DNA of 64,000 nt from Kitasatospora acidiphila (GTDB lineage: Bacteria > Actinomycetota > Actinomycetes > Streptomycetales > Streptomycetaceae): the NCBI RefSeq assembly GCF_006636205.1, contig NZ_VIGB01000003.1, forward strand, positions 7,566,501 to 7,630,500. Reading direction: 5' to 3'. A program made the translations under genes and the position numbers. This document shows positions 27,503-35,511 of this stretch, in pieces. The notes beneath the pieces were generated by a model that did no database searches, had not been told where the DNA came from, and saw only the letters and a program-made list of their open reading frames with translations. The first letter of the stretch is position 1. The number at the start of each line of letters is the position of its first letter.

Positions 27503-28270
27503 TCAGGCCCCGGACTGCCGGCTGAGGGTGCAGGCGGGTCCGAGTCGGAAGCCGACGCCGCGCACGGTGGTGATCCACTCGCTGGCGCCGAGCTTGCCGC
27601 GCAGGCTGCTGACGTGGGTGTCGACGGTGCGCGGCGACCACGAGTCGCCCCAGACCTGCTGCATGAGCCGTTTGCGGGGCACCACGCTGTCGGGGTTGGA
27701 GGCAAGGACGTAGAGGAGGTCGAACTCCTTGCGGGTCACCTCGATCGGCTTGCCGGCCAGGCTCACCTGGCGGGCAGCGGCGTCGATCCGCAGCGGTCCG
27801 TGCAGGATGACGTCGGCGGGCCTGGGGCGCGGCCTGGCGCGGCGCATGACCGCCTCCATCCGGGCCATCAACTCGCGGAAACCGTACGGCTTGACCAGGT
27901 AGTCGTCGGCGCCGGCCTGCAGGCCGAGGACCCGGTCGATTTCGTCGCCCCGGGCGGTGATGGCGATAATCGGCGTGTCGGAGGTCAGTCGGATCGCCCG
28001 GCAGACCTCCAGACCGTCCAAATCGGGCAGGTCGAGATCGATCAGCACCATGTCCGCGTCCTGGTAGCGCTGCAGGGCGGCGCCACCGGTTTCCGCGTCC
28101 GCCACCGAGTGGCCATGTCGGCGCAGTCCCAGAATGAGGGACTCGGCGGAGCGGATATTGCTGTCGACCACCAGGATCCGCCAGCTCTCGCGGGTGGCGA
28201 GCGCCGGCACGGCAGTGCCGCGGGACGATGCCTCCACGGTATTCCATTCGCGGTGCGTGAGCTGATTCAC
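27503..28270 (-). CDS. Orphan OmpR/PhoB-type response regulator
   Basis: 255 residues from GTG 28270, which follows a G-rich ribosome-binding-like run. A 30-residue N-terminal extension precedes a receiver domain (about 31-145): RILVVDSN, phosphoacceptor Asp78 in VLIDLDLPDLDG, and Lys in YLVKPYGF. The acidic pair usually seen as DD or ED is DS here, so Mg binding may be weak. A winged-helix trans_reg_C domain follows (about 158-250; EFDLLYVLASNPDSVVPRK). There is no sensor kinase next to it. The divergent neighbour across 780 bp is the NRPS-like gene, with 11-bp-period repeats between. It is the likely cluster regulator. Confidence 0.87.
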   Translation of the reverse strand: MNQLTHREWNTVEASSRGTAVPALATRESWRILVVDSNIRSAESLILGLRRHGHSVADAETGGAALQRYQDADMVLIDLDLPDLDGLEVCRAIRLTSDTPIIAITARGDEIDRVLGLQAGADDYLVKPYGFRELMARMEAVMRRARPRPRPADVILHGPLRIDAAARQVSLAGKPIEVTRKEFDLLYVLASNPDSVVPRKRLMQQVWGDSWSPRTVDTHVSSLRGKLGASEWITTVRGVGFRLGPACTLSRQSGA

Positions 28271-28749
28271 AGTCCCCCCGCGGGCATAGTTCACCAGCCA
28301 TTCATTGAAATCCGGCCAACCAACCGGTGCTGCGAGTCTAGCCACTGGCACCTGGGAGTCAATGTGCTTGTCCTGCGCGGCTTCCCGGCAGTTGAACGAG
28401 GGTTCCAGCGGCCCTGGGCAAGCGATTTGGGATTGGTCAGCCGCTGCCAGCGCCAAGGGGAATCCGGCGGCGCCGGCCAATACTGCGTCAAATGGCCGGG
28501 AACATCAATGTCAGTTGGTTACGGAAAAGCTCCCGAGGTGCCGCAAATGGCTCGTACGGCCACATCGCGGACCTTGTGAAGAAATAATGTCGTCCATGTG
28601 GTCCGCTGCGGCAGGCGAACCTGCCGCAGTCCCCGCGACGTGCTTATTCCCGTAGGAAAGAGCTTGCCCGGGCCGCCCGGGTGCGGTGTGCTGGGTCCGC
28701 AGTCGCACACCGCCGGTTTTCGGCGTGCCCAAGTCCTGCCCCAGCGCTG
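28271..28749. other. Intergenic region with perfect hairpin at 28606-28629
   Basis: This stretch is less GC-rich than its surroundings and has no convincing gene; an open frame upstream of the regulator's GTG continues to 28480 but lacks a start signal. A perfect 10-bp stem CTGCGGCAGG / CCTGCCGCAG with a CGAA loop sits at 28606-28629. It could be a terminator or part of a long leader of the divergent regulator. Confidence 0.45.
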
Positions 28750-28750
28750 T

Positions 28751-28827
28751 TTGACACGGCTCTGACGTGGCGTTGACGGAAATCTGATCCGACTGCGGCG
28801 ATTTGAGAAACCTGACCCAGCCCTGAA
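28751..28827 (+). promoter_or_regulatory. 11-bp-period direct repeats upstream of the NRPS-like gene
   Basis: Heptamers TTTGACA, TCTGACG, GTTGACG and TCTGATC carry their TGAC/TGAT core at 28752, 28763, 28774 and 28785, exactly 11 bp apart with 4-bp spacers. A further pair, TGAC at 28813 and TGAA at 28824, is again 11 bp apart. Such tandem heptamers are the operator type of OmpR/PhoB and SARP proteins. They lie 225-300 bp before the NRPS-like start and 480-560 bp from the orphan regulator start. Confidence 0.65.
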
Positions 28828-29049
28828 CCGGCGGCGCTTGCTCCGTGCCCCGGCCGCGATGAGGGTTGGAGCAGCGCCCGGTGCGAGCGACACCGCCCCC
28901 GGGATCACGCTCCCCAGCACAGCCCGACCACCGCGCAGCCACACCGAGACCACCGCCGGCCGAGCAGCCACGCCGCGCGGTGGGGATCCGGGCGCCCCGA
29001 CCAGCCCGGTCCGTGCACCTCGTCGCGAACCAGAAGAGAGGGCAACGAC

Positions 29050-31803
29050 ATGTCCCTGGCCGCTTCCGCGCCCAGCAGCATCGCCCACCTGCTGCTGCGA
29101 GCCGCCGAGCAGCACCCCGAGTGCGGCCTGCACTATCCCGAGAACTCGGCGGCGGCGCGCGACCGGCCGCCGCAGACCTACCCCGAACTGCTCACCCGCG
29201 CCCGCACCGTGCTGGGAGGCCTGCGCCGACGCGGCCTGCGGCCGCAGGACAAGGTGGTCCTGCTGCTGGAGCAGCCCGAGGAGTTCCTGGCCGCGTTCTG
29301 GGCCTGTGTGCTCGGCGGCCTGGTCCCGGTGCCGATGGCCGCGCTCGGTGGGGACCCGGAGCGCTGGGCCGCCCAACTGCAGCACGTCAACACCCTGTTG
29401 GACGGGCCGCTGCTGGTCACCGACCGCAAGCTGAAGGCCGAACTGCCGCAGGTGGCGGGCCTGGTGGTGGCCGAGCTGGACGAACTCGCCGGCGCCGAGC
29501 CCGCCGTGGAGCTGCACGAGGCCGCGCCCGAGGACCCCGCGATGCTGGTGCTCACCTCCGGCTCCACCGGAAACTCCAAGGCCGTCATCCTGACCCACGC
29601 CAACCTGCTGGCCTCGATGGCCGGCAAGAACGGCTACCACCTACTGACCTGTGCCGACGTCTCGTTGAACTGGGTCTCGTTCGACCATGTGGCCGCGCTG
29701 CTGGAGTGCCACCTGCTGCCGCTGTACGCCGGCGCCGGCCAGGTGCATGTGAGGGCGGCCACCGTGCTCGGGGATCCGCTGGAGTTCCTGCGGCTCGTCT
29801 CGGCGCTCGGCGTCACCATGACCTTCACCCCCAACTTCCTGCTGGCGCTGCTCAATCCGCTCGCCGACCAGCTCACCGAGCGCGGGCCGGTGGACCTCTC
29901 CAGGCTGCGGCACATCATCAGCGGCGGCGAGGCCGTGGTGCGCACCACCGGTGAGACCTTCCTGGAGCGCTTCGCGGCCCACGGCTTGCGGCCCGGCGCG
30001 CTCTGGCCCGCCTTCGGCATGACCGAGACCTGTGCCGGCAGCATCTACTCCCGGGCTTTCCCAACCGCCGACCAGGGCCAGGAGTTCGCCAACCTGGGCC
30101 TGCCGGTCGTGGGCCTGAGGATCCGGGTGGCCGACCAGGACGACCGCGAGCTCGGGGAGGGCGAGACCGGCGAACTCCAGCTGGCCGGCGCCATGATCAC
30201 GCCCGGCTACTACAACAACGAGATCGCCACCAAGGAGGCGTTCACCGCCGACGGCTGGTTCCGCAGTGGCGACCTGGGCCGGATCGACGAGGGCCGGCTC
30301 ACCCTGGTCGGACGCAGCAAGGACAGCATCATCGTCAACGGCGTCAACTACTTCAGCCATGACATCGAAACCGTGCTGGGGCAGTTGGACGACGTCGCCG
30401 GCTCCTATGTGGCCGCCTTCCCGACCCGCGCGGCGGGCAGCGACACCGAGCAACTGGTGATCGCCTTCCACCCGAGGACTGCCGACGGCGACGAGACCGG
30501 CCGCTACCGGGCGCTCTCCGCGGTGCGCTCCGGCGTGGTGGCGCACTGGGGCTTCAGGCCCGCGCTGGTGCTGCCGCTGCCCGAGGACGCGTTCCCCAAG
30601 ACCAGTCTCGGTAAGATCCAACGCTCGCTGATGCGCAAGCGGTTGGAGGCCGGCGCCTACGCCGAGGTGCTCGAGGCCACCGCGGAGCTGGTGCTGCGCC
30701 GGCTCGGCGGCTACCACGCACCCGAGGGCGAGACCGAACGGATCCTGGCCGAGATCTACGCCGAGATGTTCGAGCTGGCACCGGAGAAGGTCAGCGCCAC
30801 CGCCAACTTCTTCGACCTGGGCGGGACTTCACTGGACATCCTGCGGCTGCGCAACCTGGTGGCCCGCCGGCTGGGCGCCGACGACCTGCAGATCATCACG
30901 GTGCTCACCGCGCCCACCGTGCGGGCGCTGGCCGCCCGGCTCGGCGAGGGGGAGGTGGCGCGCCCCTACGACCCGCTGGTGCCGATGCAGGAGTCGGGCG
31001 ACAAGACGCCGCTGTTCTGCGTGCACCCGGGCGTCGGCGAGGTGCTGGTCTTCGTCAACCTCGCCAAGTACTTCGTCGGCGACCGCCCGTTCTACGCGCT
31101 GCGGGCCCGCGGCTTCAACCCGGGGGAGCGGCCGTTCGAGAGCTTCACGGAGATGGTCGACAGCTACGTGACGGCGATCCGGGCCAAGCAGCCGCACGGC
31201 CCCTACGCGGTGGCCGGCTACTCCTACGGCGCGGCGGTCGCCTTCGAGATCGCCAAGGTGCTGGAGAGCCGGGGTGAGCGGGTCGACTTCGTCGGCAGCT
31301 TCAACCTGCCGCCGCACATCAAGTACCGCATGGATGAACTGGACTTCGCGGAGACCGCCGCCAACCTGGCGTTCTTCCTGGCGCTGATCGACAAGCGGCA
31401 GTCCCTGGAGCTGCCCGGCGAACTGCGCCACCTCGCCAAGGAGAAGCAGGCGGCCCGCCTCCTGGAACTCGCACCGCCCGCCCGACTGGCCGAACTCGAC
31501 CTCACCGTCGAGAAGTTCACCGCCTGGGCCGAGCTCGCCGACGGCCTCACCAACCTGGGGCGCGGCTACGCGCCCGGTGGGTCGGTGCGCGCGATGTCGG
31601 TCTTCTACGCGATCCCGCTGCGCGGCACCAAGGAGGACTGGCTGAACAACGAGTTGAGCCGCTGGCAGGAACACACCCGGGAGGGCGTCCGGTTCATCGA
31701 CGTGCCCGGCGAGCACTACACGCTGATGGGCCCGCAGCACGTTGCGGCCTTCCAGTCCATCCTGCGTGCCGAGTTGGACCGCGCGCTCGGCGAGGGCGAC
31801 TGA
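29050..31803 (+). CDS. NRPS-like A-T-TE enzyme, polyporic acid/atromentin synthetase type
   Basis: 917 residues. Adenylation domain (about 10-560) with LTSGSTGNSKAVILTH near 168, NWVSFDHVAALLECHLLP near 206, GMTET, FRSGDLG and PKTSLGKIQ near 516-524 (last catalytic Lys). Thiolation domain (about 570-640) with FFDLGGTSLDIL, Ser near 594. Thioesterase (about 660-915) with AGYSYGAA, Ser near 725, and His in GEHYTLM. There is no condensation domain. The same three domains occur in EchA (echosides), RalA (ralfuranone) and fungal AtrA/TdiA, which join two arylpyruvates into a dihydroxybenzoquinone or furanone. GAGAGG precedes the ATG. Phenyl- or hydroxyphenylpyruvate is the likely substrate. Confidence 0.88.
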   Translation: MSLAASAPSSIAHLLLRAAEQHPECGLHYPENSAAARDRPPQTYPELLTRARTVLGGLRRRGLRPQDKVVLLLEQPEEFLAAFWACVLGGLVPVPMAALGGDPERWAAQLQHVNTLLDGPLLVTDRKLKAELPQVAGLVVAELDELAGAEPAVELHEAAPEDPAMLVLTSGSTGNSKAVILTHANLLASMAGKNGYHLLTCADVSLNWVSFDHVAALLECHLLPLYAGAGQVHVRAATVLGDPLEFLRLVSALGVTMTFTPNFLLALLNPLADQLTERGPVDLSRLRHIISGGEAVVRTTGETFLERFAAHGLRPGALWPAFGMTETCAGSIYSRAFPTADQGQEFANLGLPVVGLRIRVADQDDRELGEGETGELQLAGAMITPGYYNNEIATKEAFTADGWFRSGDLGRIDEGRLTLVGRSKDSIIVNGVNYFSHDIETVLGQLDDVAGSYVAAFPTRAAGSDTEQLVIAFHPRTADGDETGRYRALSAVRSGVVAHWGFRPALVLPLPEDAFPKTSLGKIQRSLMRKRLEAGAYAEVLEATAELVLRRLGGYHAPEGETERILAEIYAEMFELAPEKVSATANFFDLGGTSLDILRLRNLVARRLGADDLQIITVLTAPTVRALAARLGEGEVARPYDPLVPMQESGDKTPLFCVHPGVGEVLVFVNLAKYFVGDRPFYALRARGFNPGERPFESFTEMVDSYVTAIRAKQPHGPYAVAGYSYGAAVAFEIAKVLESRGERVDFVGSFNLPPHIKYRMDELDFAETAANLAFFLALIDKRQSLELPGELRHLAKEKQAARLLELAPPARLAELDLTVEKFTAWAELADGLTNLGRGYAPGGSVRAMSVFYAIPLRGTKEDWLNNELSRWQEHTREGVRFIDVPGEHYTLMGPQHVAAFQSILRAELDRALGEGD

Positions 31804-31853
31804 CCGGCACCCGACTCCCCGACCCCCGACCGAAGTTCAAGGAGAGGCAGTAC

Positions 31854-32792
31854 GTGGACGGCAAGAAGATCCTGGTCACCGGGGCCACCGGGCAGGTCGC
31901 CGGGCCGGTGGCGAAGGCACTGGCCGAGCACAACGAGGTGTGGGCACTGGGCCGGTTCGGCACCCCGGGCTCGGAGGCCGAGCTCAGCCGGCACGGCATC
32001 ACCACCTTCCGGTGGGACATGGACGACACCGCACCCGGCAGCCTCAAGGGCCTGCCGAAGGACTTCACCCATGTGATCCACTCGGCCGTGCGGCGCGGCG
32101 AGGACGGCGACTTCAACACCGCCGTCGAGGTCAACACGGTCGCCGCCGGCCGGCTGATGACGCACTGCCGCACCGCCGAGGCGTTCCTCTACGTCTCCAC
32201 CGGCGCCCTGTACGCGCGCCAGACCCTGGACCACGCCTACCGCGAGGACGACCCGGTGGACGGCGTCGCCGAGTGGCTGCCGGTCTATCCGGTGGCCAAG
32301 CTCGCCACCGAGGGTGCGGTGCGGGCCTTCGCCCGGACCCTCGGCCTGCCGACCGTCATCGCCCGGCTCAACATCGCCTACGGGCCCGGCGGTTACGGCG
32401 GTGTGCCGATGGTCTACTTCAAGCGGATGCTGGCCGGCGAGCCGATCCCGGTCCCGATCGAGGGGCAGAACTGGTGCTCGCTGCTCCACACCGACGACCT
32501 GATCGAGCAGGTCCCGCTGCTCTGGCAGGCCGCCGGGGTCCCGGCCGTGCTCACCAACTGGGGCGGCGACGAGCCGGTCGGCATCACCGACATGCTGCAC
32601 CACCTGGAGGAGATCACCGGCGTCGAGGCCAAGCTGGTGCCGAGCGAAGTGACCCGGGAGACCTACCAGTTCGACCCCACGCTGCGCCGACGGCTGACCG
32701 GCCCGTGCAAGGTCGACTGGCGCGAGGGCATCCGGCGCACCGTCGAGCTGATGTACCCGAGCACCTCAAGCACTGAACGCCTCAAGCACTGA
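31854..32792 (+). CDS. NAD(P)-dependent epimerase/dehydratase-fold reductase, TerB/EchB-like
   Basis: 312 residues, extended SDR fold. ILVTGATGQVAGPVA at the N-terminus binds NAD(P), FLYVSTGALY and VYPVAKLATE supply Ser and the YxxxK pair. GTG start with AAGGAGAGG 7 nt upstream, 50 bp after the NRPS-like gene. In terfestatin and echoside clusters an NAD(P)-dependent reductase acts with an NTF2-like dehydratase to turn the dihydroxyquinone (polyporic acid) into the p-terphenyl triol; the order here is the same. Its last codons and stop lie inside a 16-bp tandem repeat array, so the C-terminus may have been altered by repeat growth. Confidence 0.8.
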   Translation: MDGKKILVTGATGQVAGPVAKALAEHNEVWALGRFGTPGSEAELSRHGITTFRWDMDDTAPGSLKGLPKDFTHVIHSAVRRGEDGDFNTAVEVNTVAAGRLMTHCRTAEAFLYVSTGALYARQTLDHAYREDDPVDGVAEWLPVYPVAKLATEGAVRAFARTLGLPTVIARLNIAYGPGGYGGVPMVYFKRMLAGEPIPVPIEGQNWCSLLHTDDLIEQVPLLWQAAGVPAVLTNWGGDEPVGITDMLHHLEEITGVEAKLVPSEVTRETYQFDPTLRRRLTGPCKVDWREGIRRTVELMYPSTSSTERLKH

Positions 32793-32843
32793 ACGCCTCA
32801 AGCACTGAACGCCTCAAGCACTGAACGCCTCAAGCACTGAACA
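32764..32843. repeat. Five 16-bp tandem repeats spanning the reductase stop
   Basis: CCTCAAGCACTGAACG occurs five times head to tail; the last copy ends in A instead of G. The first two units are translated as the reductase C-terminus (STERLKH then stop at 32790), the remaining three fill the gap up to the dehydratase ribosome binding site. As 16 is not a multiple of three, copy changes would move the stop codon. Confidence 0.92.
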
Positions 32844-32869
32844 GCTCGGCATTGGAGGGAGATCACCTC

Positions 32870-33271
32870 ATGCGCTACACCGACAACCTGGAACTGATCC
32901 GGGCCGCCTACCAGGCCTTCCACGATCGCGACGTGACGGCACTGCTCGGGACCATGGCCGAGGACATGGAGTGGGTCCACCCGGAGAGCATGAGCACATA
33001 CGGCCTGGGCGGCACCAAGGTCGGGCACGACGGCGTGCGGGCCTTCTTGGCCAAGGTGCCCACGGTGCTGGGCGGGATGAAGCTGCACCCGACGGAGTTC
33101 GTGCAGTCCGGCGACCGCGTGGTGGTCTTCGGCGTGCGCGACGTCACCTCGCTCTCCGGGCACACCGAGGAGCTGGAGTTCGTCCACTCCTGGACGCTGC
33201 GCGACGGGTTGGCCGTGCGGATGGAGGACATCTTCGACACCGTCGCCTTCCAACGCGTGATCGAAAACTGA
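32870..33271 (+). CDS. SnoaL/NTF2-like dehydratase, TerC/EchC-like
   Basis: 133 residues, NTF2-like alpha+beta cone. NLELIRAAYQAFHDRDVTAL at the N-terminus and MEWVHPESMST near 30-41 are typical of SnoaL-like proteins. ATG 32870 is chosen because GGAGGGAG lies 8 nt upstream; a TTG further up lacks a site. In p-terphenyl pathways the NTF2-like partner removes water from the reduced quinone and restores aromaticity. It is the last gene before a strong terminator, so the three cluster genes form one operon. Confidence 0.8.
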   Translation: MRYTDNLELIRAAYQAFHDRDVTALLGTMAEDMEWVHPESMSTYGLGGTKVGHDGVRAFLAKVPTVLGGMKLHPTEFVQSGDRVVVFGVRDVTSLSGHTEELEFVHSWTLRDGLAVRMEDIFDTVAFQRVIEN

Positions 33272-33300
33272 CGGCACGTCATATCGCTTGACGTGCCGTC
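33270..33300. terminator. Strong hairpin between dehydratase and HxlR genes
   Basis: Perfect 12-bp stem GACGGCACGTCA / TGACGTGCCGTC with a 7-nt loop begins at the dehydratase stop codon and lies 17 bp from the convergent HxlR stop. It probably ends transcripts from both sides. Confidence 0.88.
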
Positions 33301-33316
33301 GACCACCCCGGTCGGC

Positions 33317-33718
33317 TCACTCGGAGTCGTAGCTGGCCCGCGCGACGCTGATGTACTCCCGGTGCTGCTCCGACCAGTTGATCAGCGAGCCCACCTCCTT
33401 GGAGAGGGTCTGGCCGACCGGGGTGAGGCCGTAGTCGACGCGTGGCGGGGTGGTGGGGGTGACGGTCCGGGTGACCAGCCCGTCCCGCTCCAGGCTGCGC
33501 AGGGTCAGCGTCAGCATCCGCTGCGAGATGCCGTCGATGGCGCGCCGCAGATCCGAGTAGCGGTGCGGGCCGTTGCCGAGGATCGCCATGATCAGCACGC
33601 TCCACTTGTCGCCCACCCGGTCGAGGACCTCGCGCAGTTGGCAGAGCGGCTGATCCGGTCCGACCTGGGAGGGAACAGCGATGTGCGTAGCGGAATTCGA
33701 TGTGCTGTCTTCTGTCAC
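33317..33718 (-). CDS. HxlR-family transcriptional regulator
   Basis: 133 residues from GTG 33718. The HxlR winged helix is clear: CQLREVLDRVGDKWSVLIM, then RYSDLRRAIDGISQRMLTLT and LERDGLVTRTV. The Cys just before the first helix matches the position of the quinone-sensing Cys of YodB/QorR-type members. It sits inside a cluster predicted to make a benzoquinone and diverges from a DUF5519 gene, so it may sense the product or intermediate. TTGTGC, 17 bp and GATGCT ahead of the GTG suggest a leaderless promoter. Confidence 0.87.
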   Translation of the reverse strand: MTEDSTSNSATHIAVPSQVGPDQPLCQLREVLDRVGDKWSVLIMAILGNGPHRYSDLRRAIDGISQRMLTLTLRSLERDGLVTRTVTPTTPPRVDYGLTPVGQTLSKEVGSLINWSEQHREYISVARASYDSE

Positions 33719-33724
33719 GGCGGA

Positions 33725-33753
33725 AGCATCGCGCAGAATCAAACCGAGCACAA
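33725..33753 (-). promoter_or_regulatory. Promoter of hxlR-type gene
   Basis: On the minus strand TTGTGC (33753-33748), a 17-bp spacer and GATGCT (33730-33725) end 6 nt before the GTG start. No ribosome binding site is present, so the mRNA should start at the GTG. Confidence 0.55.
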
Positions 33754-33811
33754 GAAGTAACCAGCGCAATGGAAGTGCGCTGCCTCGGTGCTGCCGACTA
33801 GGAGATCCCCC

Positions 33812-34285
33812 ATGACTGTCGATCTGTCAGTTCTACCTGCCCGCAGTGGTGTTCGACCGGCGACCACCGGTCGGGAGATCCCCCATGACCAGCTGGAGGA
33901 CTTCTCACCGCCCCGGATCCGTGCCCAGTTGGTCGCTAGGGCGCAGGCACTGCCAGGGGTGTTCACCACCGCGAGCCGGGTCTCCGAGCCGTCCTCGCTG
34001 GCCTTCCGGCTGCACCAGCAGCAGCGCGACTTCGAGGCCTTCCTGCATCCCTCGGTGGACGAGTTCGGACATGTGCACCCCTCCGGCTTCCTGCACCTGA
34101 CCGTGCCCCGGGACGCGCTGGCCACGCTGGAGCGGCTGGGCTGGACCGAGCCGCACCCGATCACCCGGCGGGCGGAATTCCCGGACACCATCGTGATGTT
34201 CTACGCACCGCGCGACGAGGAGGAGTTGGAGGTCGCGGCCGCCGTGCTGCAGGCCTCCTACGAGCAGGCGATCCGGCAGCGGTAG
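33812..34285 (+). CDS. DUF5519 (luciferase-domain) family protein
   Basis: 157 residues. The C-terminal two thirds carry HVHPSGFLHLTVP, HPITRRAEFPDTIVMFYAPR and the helical tail of the luciferase-family/DUF5519 fold. No enzymatic role is established. AGGAG precedes the ATG at 33812. A second, out-of-frame copy of the same 16-bp GGAGATCCCCCATGAC start signal occurs 73 bp downstream. It lies between the HxlR and O-methyltransferase genes; it may be controlled by HxlR. Confidence 0.7.
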   Translation: MTVDLSVLPARSGVRPATTGREIPHDQLEDFSPPRIRAQLVARAQALPGVFTTASRVSEPSSLAFRLHQQQRDFEAFLHPSVDEFGHVHPSGFLHLTVPRDALATLERLGWTEPHPITRRAEFPDTIVMFYAPRDEEELEVAAAVLQASYEQAIRQR

Positions 34286-34294
34286 GCGCCGGAC

Positions 34295-34316
34295 CGACCG
34301 ACCCGTCCGTCGGTCG
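34295..34316. terminator. Hairpin after DUF5519 gene
   Basis: CGACCGAC and GTCGGTCG form an 8-bp stem around CCGTCC, 9 bp after the stop. The O-methyltransferase gene that follows therefore probably has its own promoter in the remaining 40 bp or is reached by read-through. Confidence 0.6.
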
Positions 34317-34355
34317 CAGATCGGTCGAACACCCAGCTGAACTGAGAGGCTCACC

Positions 34356-35393
34356 TTGGGAACCCCAGCAGAATCCGCGCCGTCCACGCCCCTGCCGTTT
34401 GACCAGATGTTCGACATCGTGGCCAACTACTGGATTTCCCGGGCGGTTTACGCCGGCACCTCGCTCGGCCTGCCCGACCTGGTCGCCACCGGCCCGAAGA
34501 CCGCCGCCGAACTCGCCGAACTCACCGGCAGCGACCCGCGATCGCTGTCCCGGCTGCTGCGCGCGCTGACCGGTGTCGGCCTGTTCCGCACCGACGAGCA
34601 GGGCCGCTACGCCACCACCCCGCTCGGCGACACCGTGCGCTCCGACGTGCCCGGTTCGCTGGGCTCCCTGGTGCAGCTGGAGCTCGGCGACGCCCACCAC
34701 GCGGCCTGGGGGCGGCTGGTGGACTCCGTCCGCCTCGGCGAGCCGGGCTTCGACAAGGCGGTCGGCCGCGGCATCTGGCAGCACTTCGAGGCCACCCCGG
34801 AACTCAACGCCCACCTCGGCCGGGCGATGACCGGCGGGACCGCGATGGTGGCCGGTGCCGTGCTGGCCGCCTACGACTTCGCGCCGTTCGGCAGCATCGT
34901 CGACGTCGGCGGCGGCGAGGGCGCCTTCCTCGCCGCCATCCTGACCGCCCACCCGGGCGCTCGGGGGACCGTGCTCGACCTGCCGGACGCGGTCGCCAAC
35001 GGCCGCCCCAAGGTCGAGGCGGCGGGCCTGGCGGACCGGCTGGAGCTGGTCGCCGGCAACTTCTTCGAGAAGGTCCCCGAGGGCGCCGACCTCTACATCA
35101 TGAAGTGGGTGCTGCACGACTGGGACGACCAGTCGTGCATCGAGATCCTGAAGACCACCCGCAGGGCGATGCCCGAGGGCGCCAAGCTGCTGGTGGTCGA
35201 CACGGTGGTGCCCGACGGCGACGACTTCTCACCCAGCAAGATCCTCGACCTCAACATGATGGTGCTCAGCGGCGGTCAGGAGCGCACCGCCGAGGAGTTC
35301 CGCACCCTGCTGGCGGCGGCCGGCTTCACCCTCACCCGGATCGTGCCGACCGCGTCGCCGAACAGCGTGGTCGAGGCCGTCCCGGTCCCCTGA
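34356..35393 (+). CDS. SAM-dependent O-methyltransferase (COMT/hydroxyneurosporene type)
   Basis: 345 residues. N-terminal dimerisation winged helix (about 10-105; PKTAAELAELTG, LLRALTGVGLF) and a class I methyltransferase domain with SIVDVGGGEGAFLAAI (about 181-196) and the catalytic KWVLHDWDD (His near 254). It should methylate a phenolic or enolic hydroxyl, which fits tailoring of a terphenyl. TTG start with GAGAGG 7 nt upstream; the in-frame ATG at 34408 is a less likely alternative. Confidence 0.88.
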   Translation: MGTPAESAPSTPLPFDQMFDIVANYWISRAVYAGTSLGLPDLVATGPKTAAELAELTGSDPRSLSRLLRALTGVGLFRTDEQGRYATTPLGDTVRSDVPGSLGSLVQLELGDAHHAAWGRLVDSVRLGEPGFDKAVGRGIWQHFEATPELNAHLGRAMTGGTAMVAGAVLAAYDFAPFGSIVDVGGGEGAFLAAILTAHPGARGTVLDLPDAVANGRPKVEAAGLADRLELVAGNFFEKVPEGADLYIMKWVLHDWDDQSCIEILKTTRRAMPEGAKLLVVDTVVPDGDDFSPSKILDLNMMVLSGGQERTAEEFRTLLAAAGFTLTRIVPTASPNSVVEAVPVP

Positions 35394-35511
35394 ACCGCCT
35401 GCCCCGCCTGCGGGCCCGCCACCTCCCGAACCGCCCGTCCCCGACCGCCGGCCCACTCCTCCCGAACCGTCCGCCCCCGGGCCGGCTGCCCAACACCCTG
35501 ATGGAGAAACC

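Noticed and set aside
34573..34830. Overlapping short frames inside the O-methyltransferase gene
   Set aside because: No start signals, and the methyltransferase frame has all motifs.
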